Shown: piece after piece, positions 1 through 11,500 of the stretch | Position numbering within the stretch: position 1 is the first letter of the stretch | Layout: each line of letters opens with the position of its first letter | Assembly: GCF_003171515.1 (NCBI RefSeq) | Contig: NC_089398.1 | Coordinates: 1,364,001 to 1,428,000, forward strand | Source of the DNA: Pyrenophora tritici-repentis | Lineage: Eukaryota; Ascomycota; Dothideomycetes; Pleosporales; Pleosporaceae | Length of the DNA: 64,000 nucleotides | Direction of reading: 5' to 3' | Program-made: the position numbers and the translations under genes | The notes under the pieces: generated by a model | What the model was told of the DNA's origin: nothing | Databases searched by the model: none | What the model saw: only the letters and a program-made list of their open reading frames with translations

Positions 1-3000
1 GCCATTCCTCTACGCGCCGCATACCTTCACGGACCCTACACAATCCACGTATCCGCCTATCCCTCCACCTTCCACCCAAACAAAAAGGATGACGACTCGA
101 AAATCTACGGCGAGCCTGACTTCGAGCCAAATGTCAAGGCCGGTGGCTACTGGAACACCAAATTGACGGTGCCGGAGCATACTAGGAATGAAGAAAGAGA
201 AGATGACGGGACGCCGAAGAGCGTAACATGGATTATTGAGATCGCCTCCCAGATTATCTTTTCCAACTCGGCATCAGTCAGCTACGAACTGCTGGTGGCA
301 CGGGACGAGCGGTCATTGGACTTGGGCTTTACTGCTGTAACCGGTAACAGTCATGGGACGCCAGGAAAGGTTCAGGATCATCAACAGGGCAGCCAGAAGC
401 ACGCCTCCCAGCATGGTGCCCAACCTAAAGGGGTCTACTCCAAGGCCGTCAAATTGGTTGTGGAGGACACTACGAGCCTGTGGAATAAGCCCGAGTTGCC
501 AGAATGGAAAGACGAGGAGCACGACGACAAGCATAAATCTAAGAGCGAGCATGCACAAGATGAGGAACCACGCAAGAAGAAGAACATCCACCTGGTAATA
601 GTGACACATGGGCTGCACAGTAATCTCGGTGCGGATATGCTATACCTGAAAGAAAGCATAGATGCAACCGCAAGGCAAGCGCGGGAAGATCGGCGGAGAC
701 GGCGCAGAGAAGAGAAGGGAGCAAAGAAGAACGAGACTAAAAATGATACATCGACTGCACCCCTATCAGGCGGTCAGGATGACATCTCAGATAGCGAAGA
801 GGATGACGACGAGGAAGACGTGATCGTGCGTGGCTTCGATGGCAACGTTATACGCACCGAGCGCGGCATTCAGTATCTTGGGAAACGGCTCGCCAAGTAC
901 GTTTTGACTCTAACATATCCTGACCAACCATTCCTGCCGACCAAAAAGACCATGGGGCAAAAGCTGTCAAATCCATTCTCGCCCACAAAAGACAAGTACG
1001 ACGAGGGGTTGCCTTCTCATCACGGTAGCAGTGTGCACCAGACGCCTATCGCAAAAAGAGACAAACGTGCATACAAGTTTACCAGTATCAGTTTCATAGG
1101 CCATTCACTCGGTGGCTTGGTACAGACATATGCCATTGCTTATATCTATAAGCATTCACCCCACTTCTTCGACACGATCAAGCCCATCAACTTCATCGCC
1201 ATGGCGACTCCATTCTTGGGGTTGAGTAATGAGAACCCAACCTATGTCAAGTTTGCATTAGATTTTGGACTAGTTGGCAGAACGGGACAGGATTTGGGTT
1301 TGACCTGGAGGGCACCGACATTGGCAAGAAGTGGCTGGACGGCCATGGGTAATGTGTTCAGCAATCAGACTCAGAATCGAGACGCGGAAGATCCTGGTGC
1401 AAAACCCTTGTTACGCATCCTTCCTACTGGCCCAGCCCATAGGGTTCTACGCATGTTCCGCAACCGCACGATCTACTCAAATGTAGTCAACGACGGCATA
1501 GTACCACTGCGGACGAGTTGCCTTTTGTTCTTGGATTGGAGAGGGCTGGGCCGGGTCCAGAAGGCGCGTAGGGAGAATGGTCTCATTGGGACAGTGGCTG
1601 TGTGGGGCTACGGGCAACTGACGGGTCAAAACTCCTCGCCAAACCCATCCAGGGTTGGCTTCTCCGACGATGACAGTTCCGGCGTCGAATCGCCCACGTA
1701 CGCTGGTGACGGTACCGCTGTACCGTTGCCAGGCGAGGATGTCACCAACCAGGAAGATGAGACGCAGACTTCCGCGATCGATCCAGCAACCCATGAAGTC
1801 ATTGAAGGGCAGAAGAAGAGTCCTACACCGAAGGACCAGGATGATCAGTACTTCCAGCCTCAAAATACCCTCATGCAGCTCTGGAGCTATATCAGACCAA
1901 CGGGAAAGCATACCGCGAAGGACAAGAAGATGTTCACACGTAGTCAGACCATCTACAAGGACGATGAAGACGATTTGAGTTCGCCCGAAGCGGAAAGTTC
2001 AGGATCATCACATTCCACACAACGGAGGAAGAGACCCCAAGCCACTCGTGGTGATTCGATTGTCGGTAACCCCAACAATCACAGGGCACCCCCTAAAACG
2101 ACAATCTTCGAGTCCGCTGGCGATTTGATCAACCCACCTGTTCCTCCAAAGTCTTGGATCAACGACCCTTCCACCCGTGCACGCGCCATTTTCCATGACA
2201 GGATCTACCATCCTGAAGATATCCCACCTCCGCCTACTAAGAAGAAGCCCACACGCAACTTATCGGCGGATAGCGCTTCCTCGCAGACATCGACAACAAG
2301 CATCGACGAGAGTGTTATGCGCGTAGAAGAGCGAATCGCTCGTGCCTACCACAAGGATCTTTCGTGGCGCAAGGTTTTGGTGAGCCTGGAGCCTGACGCG
2401 CATAACAACATGATAGTACGCCGCATGTTTGCTAATGCTTATGGCTGGCCTGTCGTCAAGCACCTCTGTGATACGCACTTTGCGGATACATACTCAGCCG
2501 GGACACGCGATGAGGATGAACCCGCCCTCGACCGCGCGGAACCCATGGATAAACCTGTCAGTGTGAATGGCGAACGTGTCAAGGGACAGGAGAATGTACA
2601 GCCGCCTATTGAGCGCACTGAGAGCGAAATGAGGGAGGTAGCCGACGAGCTAGCTCCACTGAAGCCGCCTCATATCAAGATTCCAAAGCGAACGAATACG
2701 ACAGAGTCGATCCGCAGCGCATCATCTGCCGACTGGGACAGCATCTATTTCAACGAGAGTAGCGACGACGACGACGAATTCGACGACCGAAATGCTGTCC
2801 AGCGCTTCTTCCAGCCCAATAACCCGAGGGGCCAACCAAGTCCCACACTGAGTGGACCCAAGTCACCAGAGGCACAAGGCACCAGTGATGCAGATATCTC
2901 CGACTTTCTCCGTGGACCCAACCGTGTCGAATACCGTCGGGGTCTCGGCGCAGGTCCAAGCAGCAGCAGTAGCAGTAGCAACAAGCCCACGAAGTTGACC

Positions 3001-3246
3001 CGCGAACCGGAGCCTATTGAGTCTACTGGCGAGATGCCAACTTTGCTTGAGGAGGGTACGCTTTCAGACAGCCCGCCTGAGGTACCAGGTGGTAGGATCA
3101 GTGGCGTGGGGTTAAGGAATTCGATTGATATTCCTGCGTCGCCCGACGGCACCAAGACAAGGAGTCTAAGTGGCGGTGTTGTTGAGCAGGTTGTTAGATT
3201 GAGTAGTAGTCCGAAGACCGACAAGTCTGGTACAGGCGGCTCTTAG
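1..3246 (+). CDS. ROG1-like putative serine esterase/lipase (DUF676), 5'-truncated by window edge
   Basis: The reading frame is open from base 1, so the true start lies upstream; about 1081 residues are visible. An alpha/beta-hydrolase core is recognisable: the oxyanion-side motif VTHGLHSN near visible residue 200, the nucleophile elbow GHSLGG at nt 1099-1116, a downstream acid in NDGIVP near nt 1490, and a late candidate catalytic His in DAHNNMIVRR at nt 2401. This order matches the DUF676/ROG1 family, which in yeast includes lipid-droplet and membrane-associated lipases. The region between acid and His, and the tail, are long, charged and Ser/Pro-rich, as often in filamentous-fungal members. 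The substrate is not inferable. Family call secure, exact orthology (ROG1 versus other yeast members) not. Confidence 0.85.
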   Translation, partial: AIPLRAAYLHGPYTIHVSAYPSTFHPNKKDDDSKIYGEPDFEPNVKAGGYWNTKLTVPEHTRNEEREDDGTPKSVTWIIEIASQIIFSNSASVSYELLVARDERSLDLGFTAVTGNSHGTPGKVQDHQQGSQKHASQHGAQPKGVYSKAVKLVVEDTTSLWNKPELPEWKDEEHDDKHKSKSEHAQDEEPRKKKNIHLVIVTHGLHSNLGADMLYLKESIDATARQAREDRRRRRREEKGAKKNETKNDTSTAPLSGGQDDISDSEEDDDEEDVIVRGFDGNVIRTERGIQYLGKRLAKYVLTLTYPDQPFLPTKKTMGQKLSNPFSPTKDKYDEGLPSHHGSSVHQTPIAKRDKRAYKFTSISFIGHSLGGLVQTYAIAYIYKHSPHFFDTIKPINFIAMATPFLGLSNENPTYVKFALDFGLVGRTGQDLGLTWRAPTLARSGWTAMGNVFSNQTQNRDAEDPGAKPLLRILPTGPAHRVLRMFRNRTIYSNVVNDGIVPLRTSCLLFLDWRGLGRVQKARRENGLIGTVAVWGYGQLTGQNSSPNPSRVGFSDDDSSGVESPTYAGDGTAVPLPGEDVTNQEDETQTSAIDPATHEVIEGQKKSPTPKDQDDQYFQPQNTLMQLWSYIRPTGKHTAKDKKMFTRSQTIYKDDEDDLSSPEAESSGSSHSTQRRKRPQATRGDSIVGNPNNHRAPPKTTIFESAGDLINPPVPPKSWINDPSTRARAIFHDRIYHPEDIPPPPTKKKPTRNLSADSASSQTSTTSIDESVMRVEERIARAYHKDLSWRKVLVSLEPDAHNNMIVRRMFANAYGWPVVKHLCDTHFADTYSAGTRDEDEPALDRAEPMDKPVSVNGERVKGQENVQPPIERTESEMREVADELAPLKPPHIKIPKRTNTTESIRSASSADWDSIYFNESSDDDDEFDDRNAVQRFFQPNNPRGQPSPTLSGPKSPEAQGTSDADISDFLRGPNRVEYRRGLGAGPSSSSSSSNKPTKLTREPEPIESTGEMPTLLEEGTLSDSPPEVPGGRISGVGLRNSIDIPASPDGTKTRSLSGGVVEQVVRLSSSPKTDKSGTGGS

Positions 3247-3665
3247 TATAGAGTTTGTCATCGGATAAGACTCCTGAGCAGGCAAGGGCGGAGCGTAAAG
3301 CGACTCTGAGCAGCACTCCAAAGATCGAACAATGAAGTGCATCTCCATGGGACAGAGCTCGTGGTAGGCTAAGAGAGACGGGGGCGGAGCATGAGGTGAG
3401 GAAGAAGAAGAGCAAGTGATGATGTGGATTGGATCTTTCAGCGCAGCGACGCACCTATATTTTCTTGTAATAGCGGCCCACAGGTATTCTTTTCAGTTCC
3501 CTATCCATGTTCATTCAAGCGTTGGTTTCTAATGGGTCCGGGTGTTACGTGACGTTGGTGTTTGGATCAGTGCACAGAGACACGGCTGCCACACGGACGA
3601 TGGCATGGACGTGCTGTGGCACAGCTGCGCACAGTAAAAGATATCCCGTATGAAGAAACATACCT

Positions 3666-3700
<35 letters not shown>

Positions 3701-4205
3701 CCTTCTTCTTAGAGTATTTTCTCCTTTCTCATTCCTTCTGTTTGGGATGATGGTGGCACTTCCTGTCTTTATCTTCGATGACCCCTGGCAACAGGCAACA
3801 TGGAACGTATCTGCCGCCCGGCGGGAGAAAATGTGAGTGAAATTTTTCCTTGAGAATCTCATCGCTTAGTCGCTGTTTCCCTGTTCACTGCCGCTTGTCG
3901 CGTGGCAATTGCGCTACTTCCGTTTGTTGGTGACGGTGACTCGGCCTACCACAACAAACCGAACTCACAAGCTCAGTCCACCACACGCGCAACCCACAAC
4001 CAACCCAGATTGTGGCCTAGTGGTACTGCATTGGTTGCCCTGCTCCTTCTAGTTCTGTCATCTTACTGGCATTTTCAAGTTTACTCACTCGGTGCGCTCA
4101 GACTGACTGGCTTTGGCTCGTTCAGATCTGACCACCGAGCTGAACCATTCAGAACAGCCTCGTTCGTCAGTCGCCTACCTTCCGTGGGCCTAGAATCTTC
4201 TCGCG
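3247..4205. other. Intergenic region with a TCA trinucleotide repeat
   Basis: Between the lipase stop and the next start I see no convincing gene. A simple (TCA)n run of about 33 bp sits at 3669-3701. The stretch 3840-4200 is C/T- and A/C-rich and probably holds the promoter and 5' leader of the downstream gene. Confidence 0.6.
3669..3701. repeat. (TCA)n microsatellite
   Basis: Eleven consecutive CAT/TCA triplets in non-coding sequence. Confidence 0.95.
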
Positions 4206-6633
4206 ATGGTGAGTAGCGACTCGATCAACCCCGCCTTCCATGCCCAACCGGCGGTCATGGTTGGTGGTCAGAGGCGCCGGGCCACTCGCCGGGCCAGTGT
4301 ACCGCGCTCCAACACTGTACCAGCTTTCGGTCCTAGTTCCACTGTACCGTTAAACAACCTTGCGGGTGGCAATATCACAGGATCATCTGTCGATCAAGGA
4401 ACATCGATGACGGCGTCGCTTCTGTCGGGACCTGTTAACTCTATGAATCCCACTTGGACACCCACCAGCAGCTACGCAGACAAGATTCGCCCTTCCTCCG
4501 CTTCGCACTCGTCCGATGGCTCCACGAGTATGCTAGCCGCTCCGTCACCCACACTTACAGCAGCAAGCACATCGACAACATCGAAGGAGAGCAAGAAGAA
4601 ACATGGCATATTCAGCGGCCTCATACCAAAGGGCCTGAACCGCCCCAATAAGTCCGAGCCAGAACTTCCTCCGCAGACGCCGGTAAAGGCTGTCCGGTTT
4701 CTCGGTGAAAAGGCTGGTATTGATGGGAGCCATGACCCTCCGGTAGGGAAGACGCTTCACAGGCAGAGATCATCACCCTTACTTACAATGTTCAAGGACA
4801 TTGCTGCAGGCCAGTCGAAGCCCAATGAGCAAAGCATTGAGTCTGATCCGCAAAAGTCCAAGGGCTCATGGGGCAACCGTAAAAAGGCTATGCAAATGTT
4901 AGGCCTAGGCTCGTCTCTGGGGTCCAGCTCTAAGATTGAAACGGAAGAAAATGACGTGGCAGGTTATTCAGGAAAAGATGCTAAGCAATGTCACAGCAGC
5001 GAGCCTGATATTGAAACCCTCTCTCCTTTATCACACGAAAATGCTCGCCCGGTAGTCGAAGCATCCAACCGACGCTCGCGCAAGAAGGCTCCTAAGCCGG
5101 TCGATAGAATGACGCCGATTACGGAGACCTCGCACGACGGGCTGCGTGATTCTTTTGACAGCGGCTGGGCGCTCAATTTAATAGCAGAGTATGGCCCTGA
5201 TTCCCCCAAATCATCATCACCTGATAATGCGTTTACTAAAAGCCTTGACTCACACAGTGCCAAGTACAAGCTGGGTGACGGCGATCTCTCATCAACGGAC
5301 GAGACTATCAAAGAAGAAGTTGATATTGACGGTCTGCTCATGCACCCCGGCGACAAGGTCGATATTGAAACCGAAGAGTGCCAGCATCCGCATGGACTGC
5401 ATCTTCGAGGTCCTCTTCAGACGATTGAAGATCGCCTTCTCAGTGCGACAGAGGCACAACTCAAAGCGACAAATGCACAGCTCGATGCTTACAAGAACCT
5501 GCTAGACATGAACGATTGGCAGCGACGCATCACAGACGCTGCTGTTACGAAGATGAAAGCAGAGCACGAGGCTTTCAAGGAAGAGTTCGCCAAAACAACA
5601 CGAGACTGGTCGTTGGAGCGAGAGAGGCCCGGAAAGAAGGGAAGCGGTGACGACGATGATTTACCCTCAACTCGCAGCAGCATTGATCTTGATGAGGTGC
5701 CAACAGTGCATATCGCTACCGCCATGCCCATCATGGTTGTCAAGCCAGGAATGGTCAAGCTCGTTGACATTCCGCCGAGGAGGAAAAAGCCTGACGTTCC
5801 AGTTGAAACGGTCGCTTCTAATGCCAAGGTCGCCCCTGCAGCCATGAAGGGTCCAGCCACGTCCAAGCACGTTCAGTCCCCATCCAACGAGATCCAGCTG
5901 CCCCTCCAAGCGGTCCATCACTTCCAGCCTGGAGCGATCATCAATTCTTTCGGTGAATTTGAGGGCAAAAAGGTGAGCAAGTATATTAACATTCGCGTAC
6001 TAGACTAACGTTGTAAAGCCTGTTGCCATGTCTGGCCCCCCTCTTCCCGCCAAGGGCCTCAACCGTCTAGATAAGGAGAAGCAACCAGATATGCTCCGTG
6101 GGGAATCACAGATGCATCTTCAGGACTGGGTATCTGCCTACGAACCTGCTACACGTCAGCATCTACCCGCACACATCGATACGGACAAGTTAGTCGATCA
6201 GGCAATTCCCCCACCACCCTTACCCAAAGACGATGATCCTGTGTCTCCAGCTCCCCCACCTAAAGACCCCGCTACGTCCCCACACCCTCCCAGGTCGTCG
6301 TCCAAGTACCACGCTACTTCCCCACATCCTGTTAGATCGTCGTCTAAGGAGCACCATTGTATCACGAATGGCCATATCTTCTGCTCCACTAACCTCAAAA
6401 ATGTCCCTGACGAGGCTTGCTTCAACAGTCTAGAAGTCCGCCCGTATCTCCATACCCCTGGTGGCATTAAGCAACACGTTCACATACCCGTGCTGTGCGA
6501 TAGATGCGATGAAGACGTCCGAGGTGAGCTTTGGAAGTGCTCAATACCGACTTGTTCTATGAGCGTATGCAAGGGGTGCGCTGAAGACATGAAGCGTGAG
6601 TGGGTTGAGCGTGTTACCACACCCACAGCCTAG
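4206..6633 (+). CDS. Hypothetical protein with coiled coil and Cys-rich C-terminus
   Basis: Two exons, 4206-5972 and 6019-6633, joined over a 46-nt intron with GTGAGC donor, CTAAC branch site and AAAG acceptor; 793 residues. Residues 1-400 are Ser/Thr/Pro-rich and probably disordered. A charged helix around 400-475 (repeated ATEAQLKATNAQL-type pattern) looks like a coiled coil. A proline-rich linker follows. The last 90 residues hold eight or more Cys/His in CDRC, WKC, TCSMSVC and KGC spacings that could bind zinc, but I cannot match them to a named finger. The start ATG is followed directly by GTGAGT, which resembles a donor site, so an upstream first exon cannot be excluded. No function is assigned. 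Confidence 0.7.
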
Positions 6634-7022
6634 GGTTCAGTATGAGGATTAGAACATGATAGCTATGGCTTTGGGTGGGATGTATGCGCATGGACAGGGC
6701 TAAACTCGGTTCATACCACGGGCCTATGTCTTCATGCTGAGAAGATGAGATAATGTTTAACTACTATCAGAAGTAGACGTGACGAATGTGTCAGTCTGCA
6801 TTCGAAGGAAAGTGTACCATGATTCCGCAACCAAGTCCCAAGTGTACTCCAGTGACACGTGAAATACACTTTTGTCCATCGCTAAACACCAGTTGAAATG
6901 AAATGAACGCTAGGTCCCTTGCCCACCAAAAATATAACAGAAACCCGCTTTTGCCCTCAATGATACACGCTGGCCTGTTCTACCCCTCTCTGACCCTCGT
7001 AAACCCCAAAAGTTTTCATACC
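6634..7022. other. Intergenic, no feature seen
   Basis: 3' flanks of two converging genes. No gene, repeat or RNA signal recognised. Confidence 0.6.
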
Positions 7023-7650
7023 TCATTCATCTTTCCTGGGTCGTGACTCCTTCACCGTCTGATCCTCTTCATCATGGTCGGCAACCTCGTTCGTAACGGC
7101 TACGCTTGCACTCCGACTCAATGTCAGTCGAACAGAAGCAGGAGCCGGAGCAGTAATCGGAGCAGTAGCGGAAGTAAGGGTGGGAGCAGAACTTAGAGCA
7201 GTAGGAGAAGTAGGAGAAGAAGGAGGAGGTCTATTCCCCAGAACAAAAAAGTGCTGAGGTACCAGCCGTACGTCCAAAAGCCTTTGCACCCCAAAATGGA
7301 AACCATGTCTCAAATCCTGGTGTGCATTAAACACGGCATCCTACACCACTGTGACGGGACATTGAGAGTTCATCCCGCGTTGGATGGCCCGTTTTGTGTG
7401 TACCTGATGCGGGACCCAATATGCGCTGATAAAGTCGAGGAAGAGTATTCTGAGTGGGGAGGGTACTAGGACATCGCAGAAGGTTGTTGGGAGAGAAGAC
7501 AGGGGGTCTTGAGAGATTCCAGGGCTGGGCTCAGATGTTGATTCGGGCATGGATGAAAATGTCGATGATGTAGAGGGTCTGGTCTGTAACCAGATGTAGT
7601 TGACCAAAGAGAGCGTGAGAAAGAAGTAGGTTCCGATATGATTATATACA
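7023..7650 (-). pseudogene. BTB-domain gene, 3' (C-terminal) part, separated by the NLR element
   Basis: Reading leftward from 7650, the frame continues the BTB gene whose 5' part lies at 13349-14055. It encodes a hydrophobic stretch (NHIGTYFFLTLSLVNYIW) and then SPLRILFLDFISAYW, which matches the end of many fungal BTB proteins (an SPLR-hhh-D pattern). The frame has one TAG at 7341-7343. It lies inside a plausible 87-nt intron, 7317-7403, with donor CAG|GTACAC and acceptor CACCAG; removing that intron is phase-neutral. The tail after it is Pro/Ser/Ala-rich and ends at 7023. The piece has no start codon of its own. It is called a pseudogene because the gene is physically interrupted at 7651. 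Confidence 0.7.
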
Positions 7651-7652
7651 TA

Positions 7653-8099
7653 ATGTCAATCCAAGCGAGCCGGGACGCACGGTGTGCCGGGACGCTTTTT
7701 CTTTCGGATGCTCAGAATGCTCACACCACGCCTGTAAAGTCGCATTTCCAGCGTGCATCGATTCTATAGCTCTCGACCTTCTACCTGGTTAGACGCCGAC
7801 GACGTGAATCGCAACGTTAACCTTGCCGTCGCTCATTTTGTCAGTGCTGTCCACTGACTTTCATCTGACTCCCCCTTGTCAATTCGCAACAAGTCGTCTC
7901 TATAAAGAACTCGGTGTGCTAGAAAAGAAGCCAAGATAGCAAAGTTCAAGACTGCAGCCTCGAAAGGTTAAGTTAAGGTGAGGATTGTGCATCCCGGCAG
8001 TTTCTCCGCGCGAACGGCAAGATCATCGAAACGGATCTGACCAGACGTGCGCTGCTAGCAGCTCTTAGCATGCAGTAGCTTGCAGTAGCGTGCTGAGAT
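7653..8099 (+). repeat. Left terminal inverted repeat of the NLR element
   Basis: Matches the reverse complement of 12900-13346. In the outer 45 bp I count 4 mismatches. An 89-bp middle segment aligns without gaps at 63 of 89 positions. The inner end, with TAGCTCTTAGCATGCAGTAG and GTGCTGAGAT, is again highly conserved. After an 11-bp tip come two 17-bp units, 7664-7680 and 7681-7697, sharing GCCGGGACGC. Weaker similarity continues inward to about 8150. Confidence 0.88.
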
Positions 8100-8590
8100 G
8101 TGTGCGGGCCACACTGGGCGCTGTGGCTAAGTAAGAAGTGCGGTTGACCATGTCGCCTCAGGCATCTCTTATTTCCGATTTGCAGGAGCTGTTTTTTTCA
8201 GTCCTGCACTCGACCGCCGGCCTGCGCAGAGGTACGATATAGTGTGCGCAACACGGCCCCTTTCTTTGCATTTACGCAAAATACGTCCTTGACTCGAGTG
8301 TTGAGAGATGCGACAATGGCGATCTATGATGTTCTGCTCTGCTTGCCGGCACCCTGCCCACGTGTGCACTGCTACAACGTGAGTTTTCGAAGGCGGGGCA
8401 GGGCGCTTAACGTGGCCAGCGTTCGCTCAACCTGGTCGCACGCACTTCCCTGACAGGTTGCCTTCACAACGAACCAGCACAAGCTCTTTCTGCCTGCTTC
8501 GATCCGTTGCGGCTATGTTGCACTACTCTAAACACCACAAAAGTTGTTTACACCTCGCCTTCCCTCGACCAAGTCCGAACTGCAAACGCC

Positions 8591-11500
8591 ATGCGGCTTC
8601 TCCACCTTGACGCGCTGGGAAGGCTCGTCTCGACAGACTTCCACGGCAACACGATCCCGCCCTACGCCATTCTGTCGCATAGATGGTCTAGTTCCGAGAT
8701 CCTATTTAACGACGTACAGAGCGAAGCCTATAAGGAGAAAGAAGAAGGCTATAGAAAACTTGAGTTCTGTGCTAAACAGGCAGCTCAGGACAAGCTGCAG
8801 TACTTCTGGGTCGACACTTGCTGCATCGACAAGTGGAATCTCGCTGAGCTCTCAAAGGCGATCAACTCGATGTTCCAGTGGTACAAAAACGCGACACGAT
8901 GCTACGTCTTCTTGTCAGACGTCTCGGTGTCGGCCGCAACAGAGCCGGTCCAACGCAGCGACTGGGAGGCGTCGTTCCGCAAAAGTGTATGGTTTACTAG
9001 GGGGTGGACGCTCCAAGAGCTAATTGCGCCGGTGTCAGTCGAGTTCTTCTCGTATGAAGGACATCCCCTAGGCGATAAAGCGTCGCTCGACCAGCTTATC
9101 CACGAGATCACCGACATCCCGCTCGCGGCATTGCGCAACTGCCCCTTGGACCAGTTCCCTACATCCGAGCGAGAGGGATGGGCCAAAAAGCGCAGAACGA
9201 CTGAAGCAGAAGACACCGTTTACTGTCTACTTGGGATTCTTGGCGTCTCTATGCCCACCGTGTATGGCGAAGGACAGGAGAGTGCACGAAGCAGACTGCA
9301 GGCAGAAGTAAAGGCAGCTGTCAACGCACCGTCGATCATTCCATTCTCACGGAACCACCGCTTCGTAGGTCGAGAGTCGCAGCTTACCAAGCTAGAAGCA
9401 AAGCTCTTCAGCAACGAACACACCACTACTATACTAGCGATCGTTGGACTAGGCGGAACAGGCAAGTCGCAGCTTGCGCTCGAGGTTGCACACAGAACAA
9501 GGCAGAGCAACAAGAACTGCTCGGTCTTCTGGATAGACGCAAGCGACAAAGACAGTCTCTACCAGTCGTATGCAAGGGTTGCGCAGAAGCTTAATGTTTT
9601 AGGCTGGAACGACGATCAGGCGGACATAAAACAGCTTGCGAAACGCTGTGTAGTAGAGATTAGTACGCGGCAATGTTTACTCATTTTCGATAACGCAGAA
9701 GACACCACTCTACGATCTGGCGGCTCGTCTACGATAGAATATGCGGTCTTAGCCGACTGTTTGCCGCAGTCCAAGCAATGTTCTGTCATCTTCACAACAA
9801 CAAATAGTAACACAGCTCAGGCGCTTGCTTTAGAGAATGTTATAGTGCTGCGAGAGCTAACACTAGACGCGGCGCTGAAGATGCTGCAAGTCCGCTTAGC
9901 GAGGCCCCTCGCGAACACTGAACAGCAGGAAGCCAAGCACTTGCTAAGAGAGCTTTCGTATCTCCCTCTAGCCGTCATGCAAGCAGCGGCCTGTATGAAT
10001 GCTAGCGGTCTGACAGTACAACAGTATCGATCACGACTGGACAAGCACAAAGAACTAGCTATTAAACACAGCTGTGACTCGTCTGAGGGTAGACTACAAG
10101 GTTCTGGTGTGAAAGACACTGTAGCTGCTACGCTGTTTCTCTCCATCGACCAGATTAGTCGTGACAATGCGTTTGCCGCAGACTATCTGTTTCTTGCTGC
10201 ATGCGTAGACCGAAAAGACATCTCGCTCGACCTTCTAGAGGCAGCCTCGATGCAAGAAAGAGAAGATACTATTAGGGTGCTTGACAAGTATGCGCTCGTC
10301 ACTAGGCGACCTGCTGAGTCTGCGCTCGATGTTCATCGACTAGTCCATCAAGCTCTGCGCGAGCGGCTGCAAATGCAGGGACAGCTCATACAACGTACTA
10401 AACGCACTATCACACAGCTACTTCGTGTGTTCCCAGATGATGATCATAGTAACAGAAGCAAGTGGAGACGACTGCTCCCACATGCCCAATATGCTCTGTC
10501 GAATAGTCCGGCGGATGATAACGACGAAGAAAGATTGCGTCTTGCAGCAAACTGTGCTATATCTCTGTCTAGTGACGGACGGTATGAGGAGGCCGAAGAG
10601 CTGGGGGTGCAAGTGATGCAGTCGAGGAAGAGAGTGCTTGGCCACGAGCATCCTGACACGCTGAGCAGCATGACTAACCTGGCGTCGACGTACTGGAACC
10701 AAGGGCGGTGGAAGGAGGCCGAAGAGCTAGGGGTGCAAGTGATGCAGACGAGGAAGAGAGTGCTTGGCGGCGAGCATCCTGACACGCTAATAAGCATGGC
10801 CAACCTGGCGTCGACGTACTGGAACCAGGGGCGATGGAAGGAGGCCGAAGAGCTAGGGGTGCAAGTGATGCAGACGAGGAAGAGAGTGCTTGGCCACGAG
10901 CATCCTAACACGCTAATGAGCATGGCCAACCTAGCGTCGACGCACTGGAACCAAGGGCGGTGGAAGGAGGCCGAAGAGCTAGGGGTACAAGTAATGCAGA
11001 CGAGGAAGAGAGTGCTTGGCCACGAGCATCCTGACACGCTAATGAGCATAGGCAATCTAGCAGCGACGTATAGGAACCAAGGGCGATGGAAGGAGGCCGA
11101 ACAGCTGGAGGTGCAAGTGATGCAGGCGAGGAAGAGAGTGCTTGGCGATGAGCATCCTGACACGCTGACCGGCATAACCAACCTAGCGACGACGTACATC
11201 AACCAAGGGCGATGGAAGGAGGCCGAAGAGCTAGGGGTGCAAGTGATGCAGTCGAGTAAGAGAGTGCTTGGCGATGAGCATCCTCACACGCTGAGCAGCA
11301 TGGCCAACCTAGCGTCGACGTACTGGAACCAAGGGCGGTGGAAGGAGGCCGAAGAGCTGGAGGTGCAAGTGATCCAGTCGAGCAAGAGAGTGCTTGGCGA
11401 CGAGCATCCTCACACGCTGACCGGCATGGCCAACCTAGCGTCGACGTACAGGAACCAGGGGCGATGGAAGGAGGCCGAAGAGCTAGGGGTGCAAGTGATG

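Noticed and set aside
3902..4216. Plus-strand frame overlapping the start of the next gene
   Set aside because: No ATG at its start, low-complexity composition, and it reads through a probable leader.
10444..11202. Long minus-strand frames with a repeated Cys/Ser pattern, also at 11581-12201
   Set aside because: They are the antisense of the TPR repeat array and inherit its periodicity.
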